Below are positions 34,416 through 44,103 of a stretch of 64,000 nt of DNA, piece by piece. This DNA comes from Flavobacteriales bacterium (lineage in GTDB: Bacteria; Bacteroidota; Bacteroidia; Flavobacteriales_F; PHOS-HE28). The notes below the pieces were generated by a model. It worked only from the letters and a program-made list of their open reading frames with translations. It was not told where the DNA came from and made no database searches. Within the stretch, counting starts at the first letter, position 1; each line of letters starts with the position of its first letter. The stretch lies in the NCBI GenBank assembly GCA_016717305.1, contig JADKFY010000001.1, positions 496,001 through 560,000 on the forward strand, in the 5' to 3' direction. A program made the translations under genes and the position numbers.

Positions 34416-35544
34416 TAGCGCCTTACGGGTGATGATCTCCGGTGGTGGTACCGGTGGTCACATCTTTCCGGCCATCGCCATCGCCAACGCGGTGCGCGAG
34501 CGGGAGGCTGCGACCCAATTCCTATTTGTTGGGGCTGAAGGAAAGATGGAAATGGAGAAAGTGCCTGCTGCCGGATATGCCATTGAAGGACTTCCCATCC
34601 GGGGCTTCCAACGCGGTTCCATCATGGGGAATATCGGCTTGCCATTACGTATCCTCCGGAGCATGTTGAAAGCACGGAGGTTGGTCAAGTCCTTCAAACC
34701 CCATGTGGCCGTTGGCGTTGGTGGCTATGCAAGTGGACCATTGTTGGCGGCTGCCCAACGCATGGCCGTTCCCACATTGATCCAAGAACAGAACAGCTTC
34801 CCCGGAAAAACCAACGTGTACTTGGCCAAGCGTGTGGATCGGATCTGTGTGGCATACGCCGGAATGGACAAATATTTTCCGAAGGAGAAGCTGCTAATTA
34901 CCGGTAACCCCGTGCGTCAAGACGTGGTTCGCCTTACTGGAAAACGACCACGCGGCCTCGAACATTTCAACCTGCAAGATGGAAGACCGATCCTTTTTGT
35001 GACCGGTGGATCCCTCGGCGCACGCGGAGTCAATCGCGGGATCGAAATGGCATTGCCAATGTTCAAAGAGGCCGGCCTACAAGTGATCTGGCAAACAGGA
35101 AAACCCTTTCTGGAACAGGCCCAAGCCGCTGTTGATTCGCTCGGATATACCGATTGCAAAGTGATGCAATTCGTAGACCGGATGGATTACGCTTATGCGG
35201 CAGCGGATCTTGTCGTGGCGCGTGCCGGGGCCATCAGCGTGAGCGAACTCAGTTTGGTGCAGAAGCCCGCGATACTGATCCCGTTGCCCACTGCTGCGGA
35301 GGACCATCAAACGCACAATGCAAGAATGCTCACGGATCAAGGGGCTGCGGTGCTCGTGCGCGATGCCGATGCTGTAGCGGAATTGGGCAGGACCGTGGTG
35401 GGGTTGATCACCGATCGACCTGCCTTGGACAAACTACAACATGCTATCGCATCGTTGGGTACGAACAACTCGGCAGAGACCATCGCCGCCGAAGTGATCC
35501 GTTTGGCGAAACGTCCTTCAACCCGTAACACTACGCGTCCATGA
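34384..35544 (+). CDS. murG: UDP-GlcNAc:lipid I GlcNAc transferase
   Basis: The product has 386 residues and a GT-B fold. ISGGGTGGHIFPAIAIA is the first Gly-rich loop, VGVGGYASGPLL and QEQNSFPGKTN follow, and the C-terminal half has VTGGSLGARGVNR, VVARAGAISVSELS and PLPTAAEDHQTHNA (the donor-binding region). It converts lipid I to lipid II on the inner face of the membrane. The ATG at 34384 lies within the end of ftsW; a start at 34435 is also possible. Confidence 0.94.
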   Translation: MSNAHAQHSPDSALRVMISGGGTGGHIFPAIAIANAVREREAATQFLFVGAEGKMEMEKVPAAGYAIEGLPIRGFQRGSIMGNIGLPLRILRSMLKARRLVKSFKPHVAVGVGGYASGPLLAAAQRMAVPTLIQEQNSFPGKTNVYLAKRVDRICVAYAGMDKYFPKEKLLITGNPVRQDVVRLTGKRPRGLEHFNLQDGRPILFVTGGSLGARGVNRGIEMALPMFKEAGLQVIWQTGKPFLEQAQAAVDSLGYTDCKVMQFVDRMDYAYAAADLVVARAGAISVSELSLVQKPAILIPLPTAAEDHQTHNARMLTDQGAAVLVRDADAVAELGRTVVGLITDRPALDKLQHAIASLGTNNSAETIAAEVIRLAKRPSTRNTTRP

Positions 35545-36920
35545 GCACGCTCCGCGGAAATAAGATCTTCTTCATCGGTATCGGGGGCATCGGTATGAGC
35601 GGCCTTGCGAGATACTTCAATCGACATGGCGCTGAAGTGGCCGGGTACGACCGTTCACCAAGTGAACTGACCAACCAATTGTTGCGTGAAGGGATCGCAG
35701 TACAGTTCAATGAAGATGTCGCCCTTGTACCTGAGAGCTTCCGCACTGCAGACCCAAAGAATGTGATGGTGGTGCGCACACCAGCCGTCCCACTTGGAAC
35801 ACCGCTGCTGAACTATTGGAAGGAGGCAGGTGCGCAGATCCTGAAAAGGGCCGATGTACTTGGCATGGTGACCGAAGATCGACGGACCGTGGCAGTGGCA
35901 GGAACCCATGGGAAGACGACCGTGAGCACCATGGTTGCGCATCTGCTCACCGTGGGCAAGATCAAGTGCAACGCGTTCTTGGGAGGTATTTCCGCGAACT
36001 ACGATACCAACGTGCTTTTGAATGATGATGCCGTGGTGAACGTTGTGGAAGCCGACGAATATGATCGCAGCTTCTTGAAGTTGTGTCCGAACGAATCCAT
36101 CATCACCGCAATGGATCCCGACCACATGGACATTTACGGAACCCCGCAAGCCATGTTCGATGCCTACACCGAATTCGCGATCCTTTGCGATGGTCCGTTG
36201 TTGGTGCATGAACGTATCGCCTCGCACTTCACCGAACGGAGCAACGTGACCACTTATGCACTGGGTAAGACCGGAACACCACGTGCGAGCGATCTGCGTG
36301 TTGTGGATGGCGTTTATGAATTTGATCTCTTCGCAGAGGGCTTGGAACTGAAAGACCTTCGCTTGGGAATGCCCGGCCGACACAATGTGGAGAACGCCAT
36401 TGCTGCCAGCACGGTCGCACTGCGGTTGGGAGTAACACCGGAGTTGCTGCGCGAAGGATTGGCTTCCTTCAAAGGTGTGGCGCGCCGTTTCCAAACGCGG
36501 GTGAAGGGACCGCGCGTGGTCTTCATCGACGACTATGCGCACCACCCGAAGGAATTGGACGCCTGTATCAGCAGCGTGCGCGAGATGTATCCCGGCCGAT
36601 CGATCACCGGGATCTTCCAACCACACCTCTTCTCACGTACCCGAGACCATGCAACGGAATTCGGGGACAGCTTGGCAGCATTGGATGAGCTGCTTATGCT
36701 CGACATCTATCCGGCGCGCGAGGAACCGATCACCGGGATCAATTCAGCCTGGCTATTGGACCACGTCAATATGGCGGCGAAGACCTTGTGTACACGTGCC
36801 AGTCTGCTGGACGAACTCGCAAGACGCGACTTGGATGTGGTGCTCACGTTGGGCGCAGGGGATATTGACCAATTGGTGGCGCCCATCGAACGCCTGATCA
36901 ACGAACTGTATAAGCCATGA
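35541..36920 (+). CDS. murC: UDP-MurNAc--L-alanine ligase
   Basis: The product has 459 residues. FIGIGGIGMSGLARYF is the UDP-binding loop, AVAGTHGKTTVSTMVAHLL the ATP P-loop, and VEADEYDRSFLKL and TAMDPDHMDIYG follow. The C-terminal domain has FIDDYAHHPKELDACI and FQPHLFSRTRD. It adds the first amino acid to UDP-MurNAc. It overlaps murG and ftsQ by 4 bp each. Confidence 0.95.
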   Translation: MSTLRGNKIFFIGIGGIGMSGLARYFNRHGAEVAGYDRSPSELTNQLLREGIAVQFNEDVALVPESFRTADPKNVMVVRTPAVPLGTPLLNYWKEAGAQILKRADVLGMVTEDRRTVAVAGTHGKTTVSTMVAHLLTVGKIKCNAFLGGISANYDTNVLLNDDAVVNVVEADEYDRSFLKLCPNESIITAMDPDHMDIYGTPQAMFDAYTEFAILCDGPLLVHERIASHFTERSNVTTYALGKTGTPRASDLRVVDGVYEFDLFAEGLELKDLRLGMPGRHNVENAIAASTVALRLGVTPELLREGLASFKGVARRFQTRVKGPRVVFIDDYAHHPKELDACISSVREMYPGRSITGIFQPHLFSRTRDHATEFGDSLAALDELLMLDIYPAREEPITGINSAWLLDHVNMAAKTLCTRASLLDELARRDLDVVLTLGAGDIDQLVAPIERLINELYKP

Positions 36921-37720
36921 AGAAGCTGAAGAAATTCCTTCGTCCATTGGGCATCGCACTGCTGGTGATCGGCGTAACGCTCGCACTGGGTTTTGTGGAG
37001 CGTACCACCGATCGCACACCGATCGGCGATCTACAAGTGCATGTAGAAGGGGGTGAAGGTTTGCATTTCATCGATGAGCAAGCGGTACGCGCTGAGATCC
37101 TGGACCATGGCGTTGCCGTGTTGAATGCACCAACTTCTGATGTGGACGTGGCGGGTATCGAAACCCGGTTGCGCAACATTCCGGCCGTGGCCAAGGCCGA
37201 AGCCTACCATACCATGGATGGTGTGTTGCATGTGGATGTGGTGCAGCGCGAACCGATCGTCCGTGTGTTCAATACCGATGGGAACAGTTTCTACATCGAC
37301 CGTAAGGGGTGGACCATGCCCGTCTCTTCCAAATACACCGCACGCGTATTGGTGGTTACCGGTAACCTCAACGAAGCAGGCGCAATTGACGGAGTGCATT
37401 ATGTACATGCTGATGACAGCTTGGCCCATGCTGCACTTTCCGATGATATTCACAGGCTGGCGACCTTCATCGTGAACGATCCTTTCTGGAACGCGATGAT
37501 CGATCAGGTCTTGGTGAACACGGACCATGAGTTCGAATTGATCCCACGTATTGGTGCACAACGGATCCTGCTCGGCGATGTAACCGCACTTCCACAACGC
37601 TTCGAAAAGCTTCGGCTCTTCTACCAAAAAGGAATCCCTAAAGCCGATTGGAGGCGATACGACCGCATTGACCTGCGGTTCGCTGATCAGATCGTCTGCA
37701 CAAAACGAACAACGCCCTAA
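36917..37720 (+). CDS. ftsQ: Division protein FtsQ
   Basis: The product has 267 residues. A short cytoplasmic start (MKKLKKFLRP) precedes one membrane helix (LGIALLVIGVTLALGFV). A periplasmic POTRA-like domain (GLHFIDEQAVRAEIL, IETRLRNIPAVAKAEAYHTMDG) and a FtsQ-type beta domain (VVQREPIVRVFNTDG, FYIDRKGWTMPVS) follow. It links FtsL-type proteins to the septal synthase. Position between murC and ftsA supports the call, since sequence conservation of FtsQ is low. Confidence 0.9.
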   Translation: MKKLKKFLRPLGIALLVIGVTLALGFVERTTDRTPIGDLQVHVEGGEGLHFIDEQAVRAEILDHGVAVLNAPTSDVDVAGIETRLRNIPAVAKAEAYHTMDGVLHVDVVQREPIVRVFNTDGNSFYIDRKGWTMPVSSKYTARVLVVTGNLNEAGAIDGVHYVHADDSLAHAALSDDIHRLATFIVNDPFWNAMIDQVLVNTDHEFELIPRIGAQRILLGDVTALPQRFEKLRLFYQKGIPKADWRRYDRIDLRFADQIVCTKRTTP

Positions 37721-37729
37721 CTCAGACAC

Positions 37730-39028
37730 ATGGAAAATTCACAAGACATCGTAGCCGGCCTGGACATCGGCACAACCAAGATCGCCTGTATCGTGGGGCG
37801 TAAGAACGAACAAGGCAAGATCGAGATCCTCGGAATGGGGAAGTCCCGATCCGATGGTGTTACACGGGGCGTTGTAGCGAACATCCAAAAGACCGTGGAA
37901 AGCATCAAGGCCGCTATGCGCGAGGCCGGTGATAGTGCGGGTGTGGATATCGGCACCGTGAACGTGGGCATCGCCGGGCAACACATCCGAAGCATGCAAC
38001 ACCGCGGAATGAAGATGCGCGAAAGCCTCGAAGAGGAGATCACGCAGGTGGACATCGACATGTTGATCGATGAGACCTATCGTTTGGTGATGCCACCGGG
38101 CGAAGAGATCATCCATGTCCTGCCCCAGGAATACATCGTGGACAATGAGCAAGGCATCCGTGACCCGATCGGCATGAGCGGGATCCGTTTGGAAGCCAAC
38201 TTCCACATCATCAGCGGTCAGGTGACGGCGGCACGGAACATCAACAAATGTGTTCATCGTGCGGGTTTGAACGTGACCGAGCTGATCCTTGAGCCTTTGG
38301 CAAGTGCGGATGCAGTGTTGAGCTTGGAAGAGAAGGAAGCGGGGGTCGTGTTGGTGGACATCGGCGGGGGAACGACCGATATCGCGATCTTCTTCGACAA
38401 CATCATTCGACATACCGCGGTGATCCCGTTCGGGGGCAATGTGGTGACCGAGGACATCCGCCAAGGATGTGGGATCATGCGCGACCAAGCGGAATTGCTG
38501 AAGACGAAATTCGGTAGCGCGCTCGCTGCGGAGAACAAAGAGAATGAGGTCGTATGCATTCCTGGTCTGCGTGGTCGCGAACCGAAGGAGATCAGCTTAC
38601 GCACCTTGGCGGAGATCATCCAGAGCAGAATGGAAGAGATCCTCGAGCACGTCTATTTCGAGATCAAGAACAGTGGCATCGAAAAGCAACTGATCGCGGG
38701 TGTGGTCCTTACCGGTGGTGGGTCACAACTGAAGCACCTGAAGCAGCTGGTGGAGTACATGACCGGCATGTCGACCCGGATCGGTTACCCCAACGAACAC
38801 CTTGCGAAGAGCAATGTGGAGGCGGTGACGAGTCCCTTGTATGCTACCGGCGTTGGCTTGGTCATGAAAGGATTCGACTACTTGGAGCGGCACCGCCCGA
38901 AAGTGGCCAATGGTCATGTCAACCCGACCAAAACCGTCGTTAAAGGCCACTCGAAAGGTATGCTCGGCGGGCTCTTTACGAATATCCTTAGCGGGGCAAG
39001 TGACCTGCTGAAGGACGATGATAACTGA
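37730..39028 (+). CDS. ftsA: Division protein FtsA
   Basis: The product has 432 residues and is an actin-like ATPase that tethers FtsZ to the membrane. VAGLDIGTTKIACIVGRKN is the phosphate 1 loop, VVLVDIGGGTTDIAIF the phosphate 2 loop, and VVLTGGGSQLKHL the adenosine motif. An SHS2-like subdomain lies between. The C-terminal amphipathic helix (HSKGMLGGLFTNILSGASDLL) fits the membrane-targeting helix. Confidence 0.95.
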   Translation: MENSQDIVAGLDIGTTKIACIVGRKNEQGKIEILGMGKSRSDGVTRGVVANIQKTVESIKAAMREAGDSAGVDIGTVNVGIAGQHIRSMQHRGMKMRESLEEEITQVDIDMLIDETYRLVMPPGEEIIHVLPQEYIVDNEQGIRDPIGMSGIRLEANFHIISGQVTAARNINKCVHRAGLNVTELILEPLASADAVLSLEEKEAGVVLVDIGGGTTDIAIFFDNIIRHTAVIPFGGNVVTEDIRQGCGIMRDQAELLKTKFGSALAAENKENEVVCIPGLRGREPKEISLRTLAEIIQSRMEEILEHVYFEIKNSGIEKQLIAGVVLTGGGSQLKHLKQLVEYMTGMSTRIGYPNEHLAKSNVEAVTSPLYATGVGLVMKGFDYLERHRPKVANGHVNPTKTVVKGHSKGMLGGLFTNILSGASDLLKDDDN

Positions 39029-39102
39029 ACATATACCCCGTTGAACGGGACCATAGATCGAACCTTCCCCAATACAATACCACCTTCCAAAAACCCACAA
39101 CA

Positions 39103-40722
39103 ATGAAATTCGACCTTCCCAAAGAACTCGCTTCGATCATCAAGGTGATCGGCGTAGGTGGGGGTGGCAGCAATGCCGTCAACCACATGCATGCCCAAGG
39201 TATCAAGGGCGTGGACTTTATTATTTGCAACACCGACCGACAAGCATTGGACATCAGTCCGGTGCCGGTGAAGCTCCAGCTCGGGATCGGACTTACCGAA
39301 GGCCTCGGTGCTGGATCGATCCCCGAACGTGGCAACATGGCGGCACAAGAGAACATCGACGAGATCAAACAACTCTTGAGCGAACGCACCAAAATGGTTT
39401 TCATCACCGCTGGTATGGGTGGTGGTACCGGCACCGGTGCCGCTCCTGTGATCGCCAAGATCGCTCGTGAAATGGGCATTCTTACCGTGGGTATCGTTAC
39501 AAGTCCGTTCCAATGGGAAGGACGCAAACGAAAGTTGCAGGCCAGCACAGGCATTGATGAAATGCGCGATGCAGTGGATACGCTCCTGGTGATCAATAAC
39601 GATCGCTTACGTGACCTCTTTGGAAACCTTTCACTCGACAACGCATTTGAACATGCCGACAATGTGTTGACCACCGCAGCTCGTGGTATCGCTGAGATCA
39701 TTACCAAAACAGGTAAGGTGAACGTGGACTTCGAAGATGTGAAGACCGTGATGACCAAGAGCGGCGTGGCGATCATGGGCATGGCCGAAGCGGATGGAGA
39801 GGACCGTGCGTTGCGTGCCGCCCAAGAGGCATTGTCGTCCCCACTTTTGAACGACAACGATATCCGCGGAGCCAAGTTCGTACTGCTCAACATCTCCCAC
39901 GGTACGCGCGAGGTGCTCATGGATGAGATCAATGAGATCACCGACCATATCCAGCAAGCAGCAGGTAGCAGTGCAGATGTGATCTGGGGCTATTGCAAGG
40001 ATGAAGCATTGGGCGACAAGGTCCGGATCACGGTTATCGCAACAGGTTTCGATACCAATCCGGAGACCGGTGAGATCGCCACCGAACGTGATACCCGTAC
40101 AGTGATCCCATTGAGCGCCGATCTGCCAACCATGATCACTCAACCGATCCTGAACCCCGTGGAGGCAAGTGCCCCAGCAGCTCCGGTGGCACCACCGGAA
40201 TGGAATGAACCTGTTGTACAGGAGCCCTATTTGAAGCCCGTGGAAGCGCATAAGGAGCCAACACCTGCCCTCGCCGCTCCTCCACAACGCAAGATCGAAT
40301 TCGAAGTGGATCGGTCAGCGAACCAGCGAAGTGAACAACCGTCCAAGCAGCCGGAGGTTTCGGAAAAGAAGGTGTTCGACCTCTACGATAGTGCCAACAA
40401 CGAGAACGGATCTGTTGGCGATGGGAACGAGGTGCCTGAAGTGCAAGAAGCGAAATGGTCCCAAGCCGAGCACCTGAACCGGGTGGAACAACGGATCTCC
40501 AAAGTACGCGAACTCAACCAACGGTTGCGCACACCGAACGGATTGAACGATCTTGAACGGGAGCCTGCATATAAGCGCAAGAACATCACCCTCAACGAAA
40601 CGACGCATAGCACTGCTTCGGACATCAGCCGTTACACGCTCAGCGAAGGGACCGATGAGAACGGTGATCGGAAAGTGGAACTGAAACGCAACAACGGATA
40701 CCTGCACGACAACGTTGATTGA
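39103..40722 (+). CDS. ftsZ: Division GTPase FtsZ
   Basis: The product has 539 residues. It polymerises into the Z-ring. The GTPase domain holds IKVIGVGGGGSNAVNHM and the tubulin signature TAGMGGGTGTGAAPVIAKIA, then the T7 loop NVDFEDVKTVM and a C-terminal domain to about residue 330. A long, Pro/Glu-rich linker of about 180 residues follows. The tail ends in NNGYLHDNVD, the Bacteroidota-type tail, not the D-IP-FLR peptide of proteobacteria. A 74 bp gap separates it from ftsA. Confidence 0.96.
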   Translation: MKFDLPKELASIIKVIGVGGGGSNAVNHMHAQGIKGVDFIICNTDRQALDISPVPVKLQLGIGLTEGLGAGSIPERGNMAAQENIDEIKQLLSERTKMVFITAGMGGGTGTGAAPVIAKIAREMGILTVGIVTSPFQWEGRKRKLQASTGIDEMRDAVDTLLVINNDRLRDLFGNLSLDNAFEHADNVLTTAARGIAEIITKTGKVNVDFEDVKTVMTKSGVAIMGMAEADGEDRALRAAQEALSSPLLNDNDIRGAKFVLLNISHGTREVLMDEINEITDHIQQAAGSSADVIWGYCKDEALGDKVRITVIATGFDTNPETGEIATERDTRTVIPLSADLPTMITQPILNPVEASAPAAPVAPPEWNEPVVQEPYLKPVEAHKEPTPALAAPPQRKIEFEVDRSANQRSEQPSKQPEVSEKKVFDLYDSANNENGSVGDGNEVPEVQEAKWSQAEHLNRVEQRISKVRELNQRLRTPNGLNDLEREPAYKRKNITLNETTHSTASDISRYTLSEGTDENGDRKVELKRNNGYLHDNVD

Positions 40723-40769
40723 ATTCGGATCGGAACCTAACTTTCGTTCCAGTTGCAACCGAGATCAAC

Positions 40770-41234
40770 ATGGCACATATGAAGCTGCAAGAACAGATAG
40801 ATGCCGACATCAAAAAGGCGATGTTGGCGCGCGATAAGGTCAAGCTTAATGCGTTGCGCGCGATCAAAAGTGCGATCCTCCTCGAACTGACCAAGGAAGG
40901 GGCACAGGGAGAGTTGGAGGAGTCCGTGGGCATGAAGATCTTGCAGAAGATGTTGAAGCAACGCCAGGAAAGTGCAGCCATCTACAATGCCCAACTTCGA
41001 CCGGAGCTGGCCAGCGAAGAGGAAGCGCAGGCCTTGGTGATCGAACACTACCTCCCTGCTCGGATGAGCGAGCAAGAGATCGGTAAAGTGGTCCAGGAAA
41101 CGATCGAAACCATGAAGGCAACCTCCATGGCCGATATGGGCAAGGTGATCGGTGCGGTGAACAAGCAGTTGGCAGGGAAGGCCGACGGAGCTACGATCGC
41201 TGCCTTGGTCAAGGATGCCCTAGGTAGTGCCTGA
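40770..41234 (+). CDS. GatB/YqeY domain protein
   Basis: The product has about 154 residues. It belongs to the YqeY family, the tRNA-binding tail domain of GatB as a free protein: KLQEQIDADIKKAMLARDKVKLNALRAIKSA, KRQESAAIYN-type KQRQESAAIYNAQ, ALVIEHYLPARMSEQEI and DMGKVIGAVNKQLAGKADG. Its exact role is unproven, perhaps tRNA-related. A TAACTTTCG promoter-like stretch lies at 40738-40746. Starts at 40770 and 40779 are both possible; both are preferred over the in-frame start inside ftsZ. Confidence 0.87.
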   Translation: MAHMKLQEQIDADIKKAMLARDKVKLNALRAIKSAILLELTKEGAQGELEESVGMKILQKMLKQRQESAAIYNAQLRPELASEEEAQALVIEHYLPARMSEQEIGKVVQETIETMKATSMADMGKVIGAVNKQLAGKADGATIAALVKDALGSA

Positions 41235-41260
41235 CATTGCTTCATTCATTTATTTGAAAC

Positions 41261-41284
41261 GCGCGCCTTGGTCGGCGCGCTTTT
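41261..41284 (+). terminator. Rho-independent terminator after yqeY
   Basis: GCGCGCC (41261-41267) pairs with GGCGCGC (41274-41280) across a six-base loop and is followed by TTTT. It closes the dcw-yqeY transcript. Confidence 0.75.
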
Positions 41285-41404
41285 CAATTCTAGGCAACAT
41301 AGGTCCCGAACCCATATCACACTACATCGTTCGGTCGGCAATTAGCGCGACAGTGGATCATATACTGGTCGATCGACCCTTGAACGGTAGTTCTGGAAAA
41401 GCGA

Positions 41405-41428
41405 AAGGCCCCGATCACTCGGGGCCTT
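41405..41428 (-). terminator. Terminator of the histone-like gene
   Basis: AAGGCCCCGA (41405-41414) pairs perfectly with TCGGGGCCTT (41419-41428) around TCAC. On the minus strand it is followed by a TTTCGCTTTTCC run, 22 bp beyond the histone-like stop. Confidence 0.8.
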
Positions 41429-41450
41429 CCACGCGTAACTTGAACGCCGC

Positions 41451-41717
41451 TTACTTCTTCGTAGCTGCCTTCTTAGCCGCTTTCTTCGCTGCTTTCTTAG
41501 GAGCTGCTTTCTTAGCTGCTTTCTTAGGAGCGGCCTTCTTAGCTGCCTTCTTAGGAGCGGCCTTCTTTGCACCAGCTTTCTTAGCTGCTGCTTTCTTTGG
41601 AGCTGCCTTCTTGGCAACTTTCTTGGCACCTGCCTTCTTAGCGTTGGCCTTCTTGGGCGCTGCTGGTTTCTTGGCGGTTACCTTTTTCACTGTCTTCTTT
41701 GCTACTTTCTTAGCCAT
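41451..41717 (-). CDS. Lysine/alanine-rich histone H1-like protein
   Basis: The product has 88 residues, more than two thirds of them Lys or Ala, in imperfect repeats of KKAAPKKAAKK. It resembles the C-terminal tail of eukaryotic histone H1 and the bacterial Hc1/AlgP-type DNA-binding proteins, so it likely binds DNA or RNA by charge and could compact the nucleoid. The ATG at 41717 (MAKKVAKKTVKK) is chosen over an in-frame start 141 bp upstream, because a TACGTTTG promoter lies between them and the upstream residues lack the composition. Confidence 0.85.
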   Translation of the reverse strand: MAKKVAKKTVKKVTAKKPAAPKKANAKKAGAKKVAKKAAPKKAAAKKAGAKKAAPKKAAKKAAPKKAAKKAAPKKAAKKAAKKAATKK

Positions 41718-41740
41718 GGCGAAATGGTTTTTGTTTGCGT

Positions 41741-41748
41741 CAAACGTA
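41741..41748 (-). promoter_or_regulatory. -7 promoter element TACGTTTG for histone-like gene
   Basis: This minus-strand consensus match ends 23 nt before the ATG at 41717. Confidence 0.55.
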
Positions 41749-41975
41749 ATCGAGTGCGCGACATGCATACGCAAGGTCCATGTAAATAGTTCACACTTCG
41801 CATTGTTAATATCCTGAACGAGACATCCCGACGATCCCTCAATGTCCGTCCTGAACAACAGGACATCATGTTCATTGTACGGTAAGTGGCTCCTTCATTT
41901 GAAATGAGGATACCTTCTACAACCCCATTAATACTTGGGATATTCTCACGCCCATTCGATGGGTTGAACGATCAT

Positions 41976-42680
41976 TCAGCCGACTTGCAATTTGAAACCG
42001 ACACCATGTACGTTCACGATCTGTACTTCGGGATCATGCTTCAAATATTTTCGAAGACGACTTATAAATACGTCCAAACTGCGGCCAAGGAAGTAGGTGT
42101 CATCTCCCCAAACCATGTTCAAGACCAGTTCGCGAGCAAGTACTTGGTCGGTATGCATGCACAAGAGCCGCAATACCTCCGCTTCTTTTTTGGTGAGCTT
42201 TCTTTCTTCGGTCGGATGGCTCAGCTGAAGATTGCGGTGATCGAACGTGTACTCGCCCAATTCGAACTTGTCCCGGTGGCGTGGGTCGTCCGTGCGACCA
42301 TGCGTGCGGCGTAGTATGGCTTCTATCCGCAGTACCAATTCCTCTTGGCTGAATGGCTTGGTCATGTAATCATCTCCACCAGCTTTGAATCCGGCGATCC
42401 GATCTTCGGTCTGCGTCTTTGCAGTGAGGAACACGATCGGTACTTCCGCATTCACGGTACGGATGTCCTCGGCCAAACTGAACCCGTCCTTGTGCGGTAA
42501 CATCACGTCAAGCACACACAAGTCATAAGGGTGCTCGTTGAATTGCCGAAGCCCTTCCTTGCCATCACGACACAGGTGGACGTTGTATCCCTTTCGCTTC
42601 AAGGCATCCTGTACCACGAAACCCAGGTTCTGATCATCCTCCACCAAAAGGATACTCGCTTGCTTTTCGTCGATCTTCAT
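41976..42680 (-). CDS. OmpR-family response regulator, RprY-like
   Basis: The product has 234 residues. The receiver domain begins ILLVEDDQNLGFVVQDAL with the acidic pair. The phospho-acceptor Asp is in VLDVMLPHKDG, and the Thr and Lys are in FLTAKTQTEDR and MTKPFS. A winged-helix DNA-binding domain follows (LTKKEAEVLRLLCMHTDQV, DVFISRLRKYL, VNVHGVGFKL). It is paired with the kinase gene directly upstream (15 bp gap). The pair resembles RprX/RprY of Bacteroides. Confidence 0.93.
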   Translation of the reverse strand: MKIDEKQASILLVEDDQNLGFVVQDALKRKGYNVHLCRDGKEGLRQFNEHPYDLCVLDVMLPHKDGFSLAEDIRTVNAEVPIVFLTAKTQTEDRIAGFKAGGDDYMTKPFSQEELVLRIEAILRRTHGRTDDPRHRDKFELGEYTFDHRNLQLSHPTEERKLTKKEAEVLRLLCMHTDQVLARELVLNMVWGDDTYFLGRSLDVFISRLRKYLKHDPEVQIVNVHGVGFKLQVG

Positions 42681-42695
42681 CGATCACTTATTTGT

Positions 42696-44024
42696 TCATG
42701 TCCGAGTTACCGGTAATGTCAATGTGAATGTACTACCCTTCCCCAGTTCGCTTTCAACGGTTATCGATCCGTGATGGGCCCGTGCAATATGGTCCACGTA
42801 ATGAAGGCCTAAACCGAACCCCTTTACGTTATGCACGTTGCCGGTATGCACCCTGAAGAAGCGCTCGAAGATGTACCGTTGATCGTCCTTCCCGATCCCG
42901 ATCCCCTGGTCTTGTACAGAGAGGGTCATATTACTTGCACGATCCGCGGTACGCACATATACCTTAGTTCCGTCGGGCCCGTACTTCAATGCGTTGTCCA
43001 CCAAATTGGTCACCGCGTTCACCAAGTGGACCCGATCACCGATCACGATGCGATGGATGGCCCGCAACTCCAGATCCAGTTCGCAATTGCGCTCCTTGAA
43101 GGCCAATTGGAAATGCTCTCGTACCTCTTCCGCGATCTCGTGCATATCCACAGGCTCGCGTTTCAGTTCCAAGCTGTCCTTGTCCAAAGTGGATAGCTGT
43201 AGCACCCGTTCAACCTGAATGCGCAAACGTTCATTTTCGCTTCGAATGATCCGTGCATATTCCTTTAGACGCTCCGGTTCTTTCACAATGTCCGGATCAC
43301 TGATCACTTCACTGCTCAGCGCAATGGTGCTGATCGGTGTCTTCAGCTCGTGGGTCATGTTCCCGATGAAGTCGTTCTTCATCTCGCTCAGCTTCTTCTG
43401 CCTCAGGATCACCCAAACACTGTAAGCGAAAAAGCCGAACACGATCAGAGTGACCACCGCCGGAAAGATCCACGTCCAGGTGCTGTCGTTCCCGGTTTCC
43501 CACAAGGTGCTCGTGCGATTCGGAAAGAAGATCCCGAAGTAATGCCCGTCCTTGTCCAGCTTCTGCAATTTGCTGTGGTGTACCGTGTCCGCGATCGCGG
43601 TGTCCAATGAAACATAGTTCCCGTAAACGATACTGTCCGTGAAGCAGTCGTAGATCCCGTACTCAAAATCCTCGTGGATGTTCCGCCTGCTGAACTCCTT
43701 CCGTAACAACGATTCCAACAAGTAGGGATGCAACGTGTCATTGATCGTTACGGCAAAGTAGTTCGGCCGTTCCTGCTTCACCGCATCATAGAGGTCCGTG
43801 GGGTCCTGCGTGATAGATAGGATCTGCTCGGTGACATCCGTGAGGGCGATCACGACCCGGTCATTGAACTGTTTCTCCAGTTGGATCGCTTGCTCCTGGT
43901 TCAATGCTGCCTGTTCCAGCTGGTAGTGCGAGGCCTGACGCAACCACAACAGTTGGATCACCAAAACACCGACCACGCTCAACGTGGCCAACAACATCAA
44001 GGTCCCGATCGCGCGGCGTCCCAT
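42696..44024 (-). CDS. Sensor histidine kinase, RprX-like
   Basis: The product has 442 residues. A first membrane helix (LMLLATLSVVGVLVIQLLWL) is followed by a periplasmic region of about 150 residues. A second helix lies near residue 190 (WIFPAVVTLIVFGFFAYSVW). The catalytic part has the H-box DFIGNMTHELKTPISTI, N-box NAVTNLVDNALKYGPDG, G1 DQGIGIG, F-box and G2 GFGLGLHYVDHIA. The pair with the OmpR-type regulator forms a complete two-component system. A TAACATTG promoter-like element lies at 44042-44049. Confidence 0.93.
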   Translation of the reverse strand: MGRRAIGTLMLLATLSVVGVLVIQLLWLRQASHYQLEQAALNQEQAIQLEKQFNDRVVIALTDVTEQILSITQDPTDLYDAVKQERPNYFAVTINDTLHPYLLESLLRKEFSRRNIHEDFEYGIYDCFTDSIVYGNYVSLDTAIADTVHHSKLQKLDKDGHYFGIFFPNRTSTLWETGNDSTWTWIFPAVVTLIVFGFFAYSVWVILRQKKLSEMKNDFIGNMTHELKTPISTIALSSEVISDPDIVKEPERLKEYARIIRSENERLRIQVERVLQLSTLDKDSLELKREPVDMHEIAEEVREHFQLAFKERNCELDLELRAIHRIVIGDRVHLVNAVTNLVDNALKYGPDGTKVYVRTADRASNMTLSVQDQGIGIGKDDQRYIFERFFRVHTGNVHNVKGFGLGLHYVDHIARAHHGSITVESELGKGSTFTLTLPVTRT

Positions 44025-44091
44025 GTCCTATCTCTCTAGCGCAATGTTACGATCAACTGGGCATAAGGCCGTACCAACTTAACATCCATTC

Positions 44092-44099
44092 TATTTTCG
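44092..44099 (+). promoter_or_regulatory. -7 promoter element TATTTTCG
   Basis: The element ends only 4 nt before the GTG at 44104. If used, the transcript would start at or near the start codon, making the mRNA leaderless. Confidence 0.5.
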
Positions 44100-44103
44100 C
44101 CCC

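Noticed and set aside
41227..41817. A plus-strand open frame of about 196 codons rich in Ala and Phe
   Set aside because: It is the antisense of the Lys/Ala-repeat gene and includes a terminator hairpin. Its composition follows directly from the AAA/GCC repeats of the real gene.
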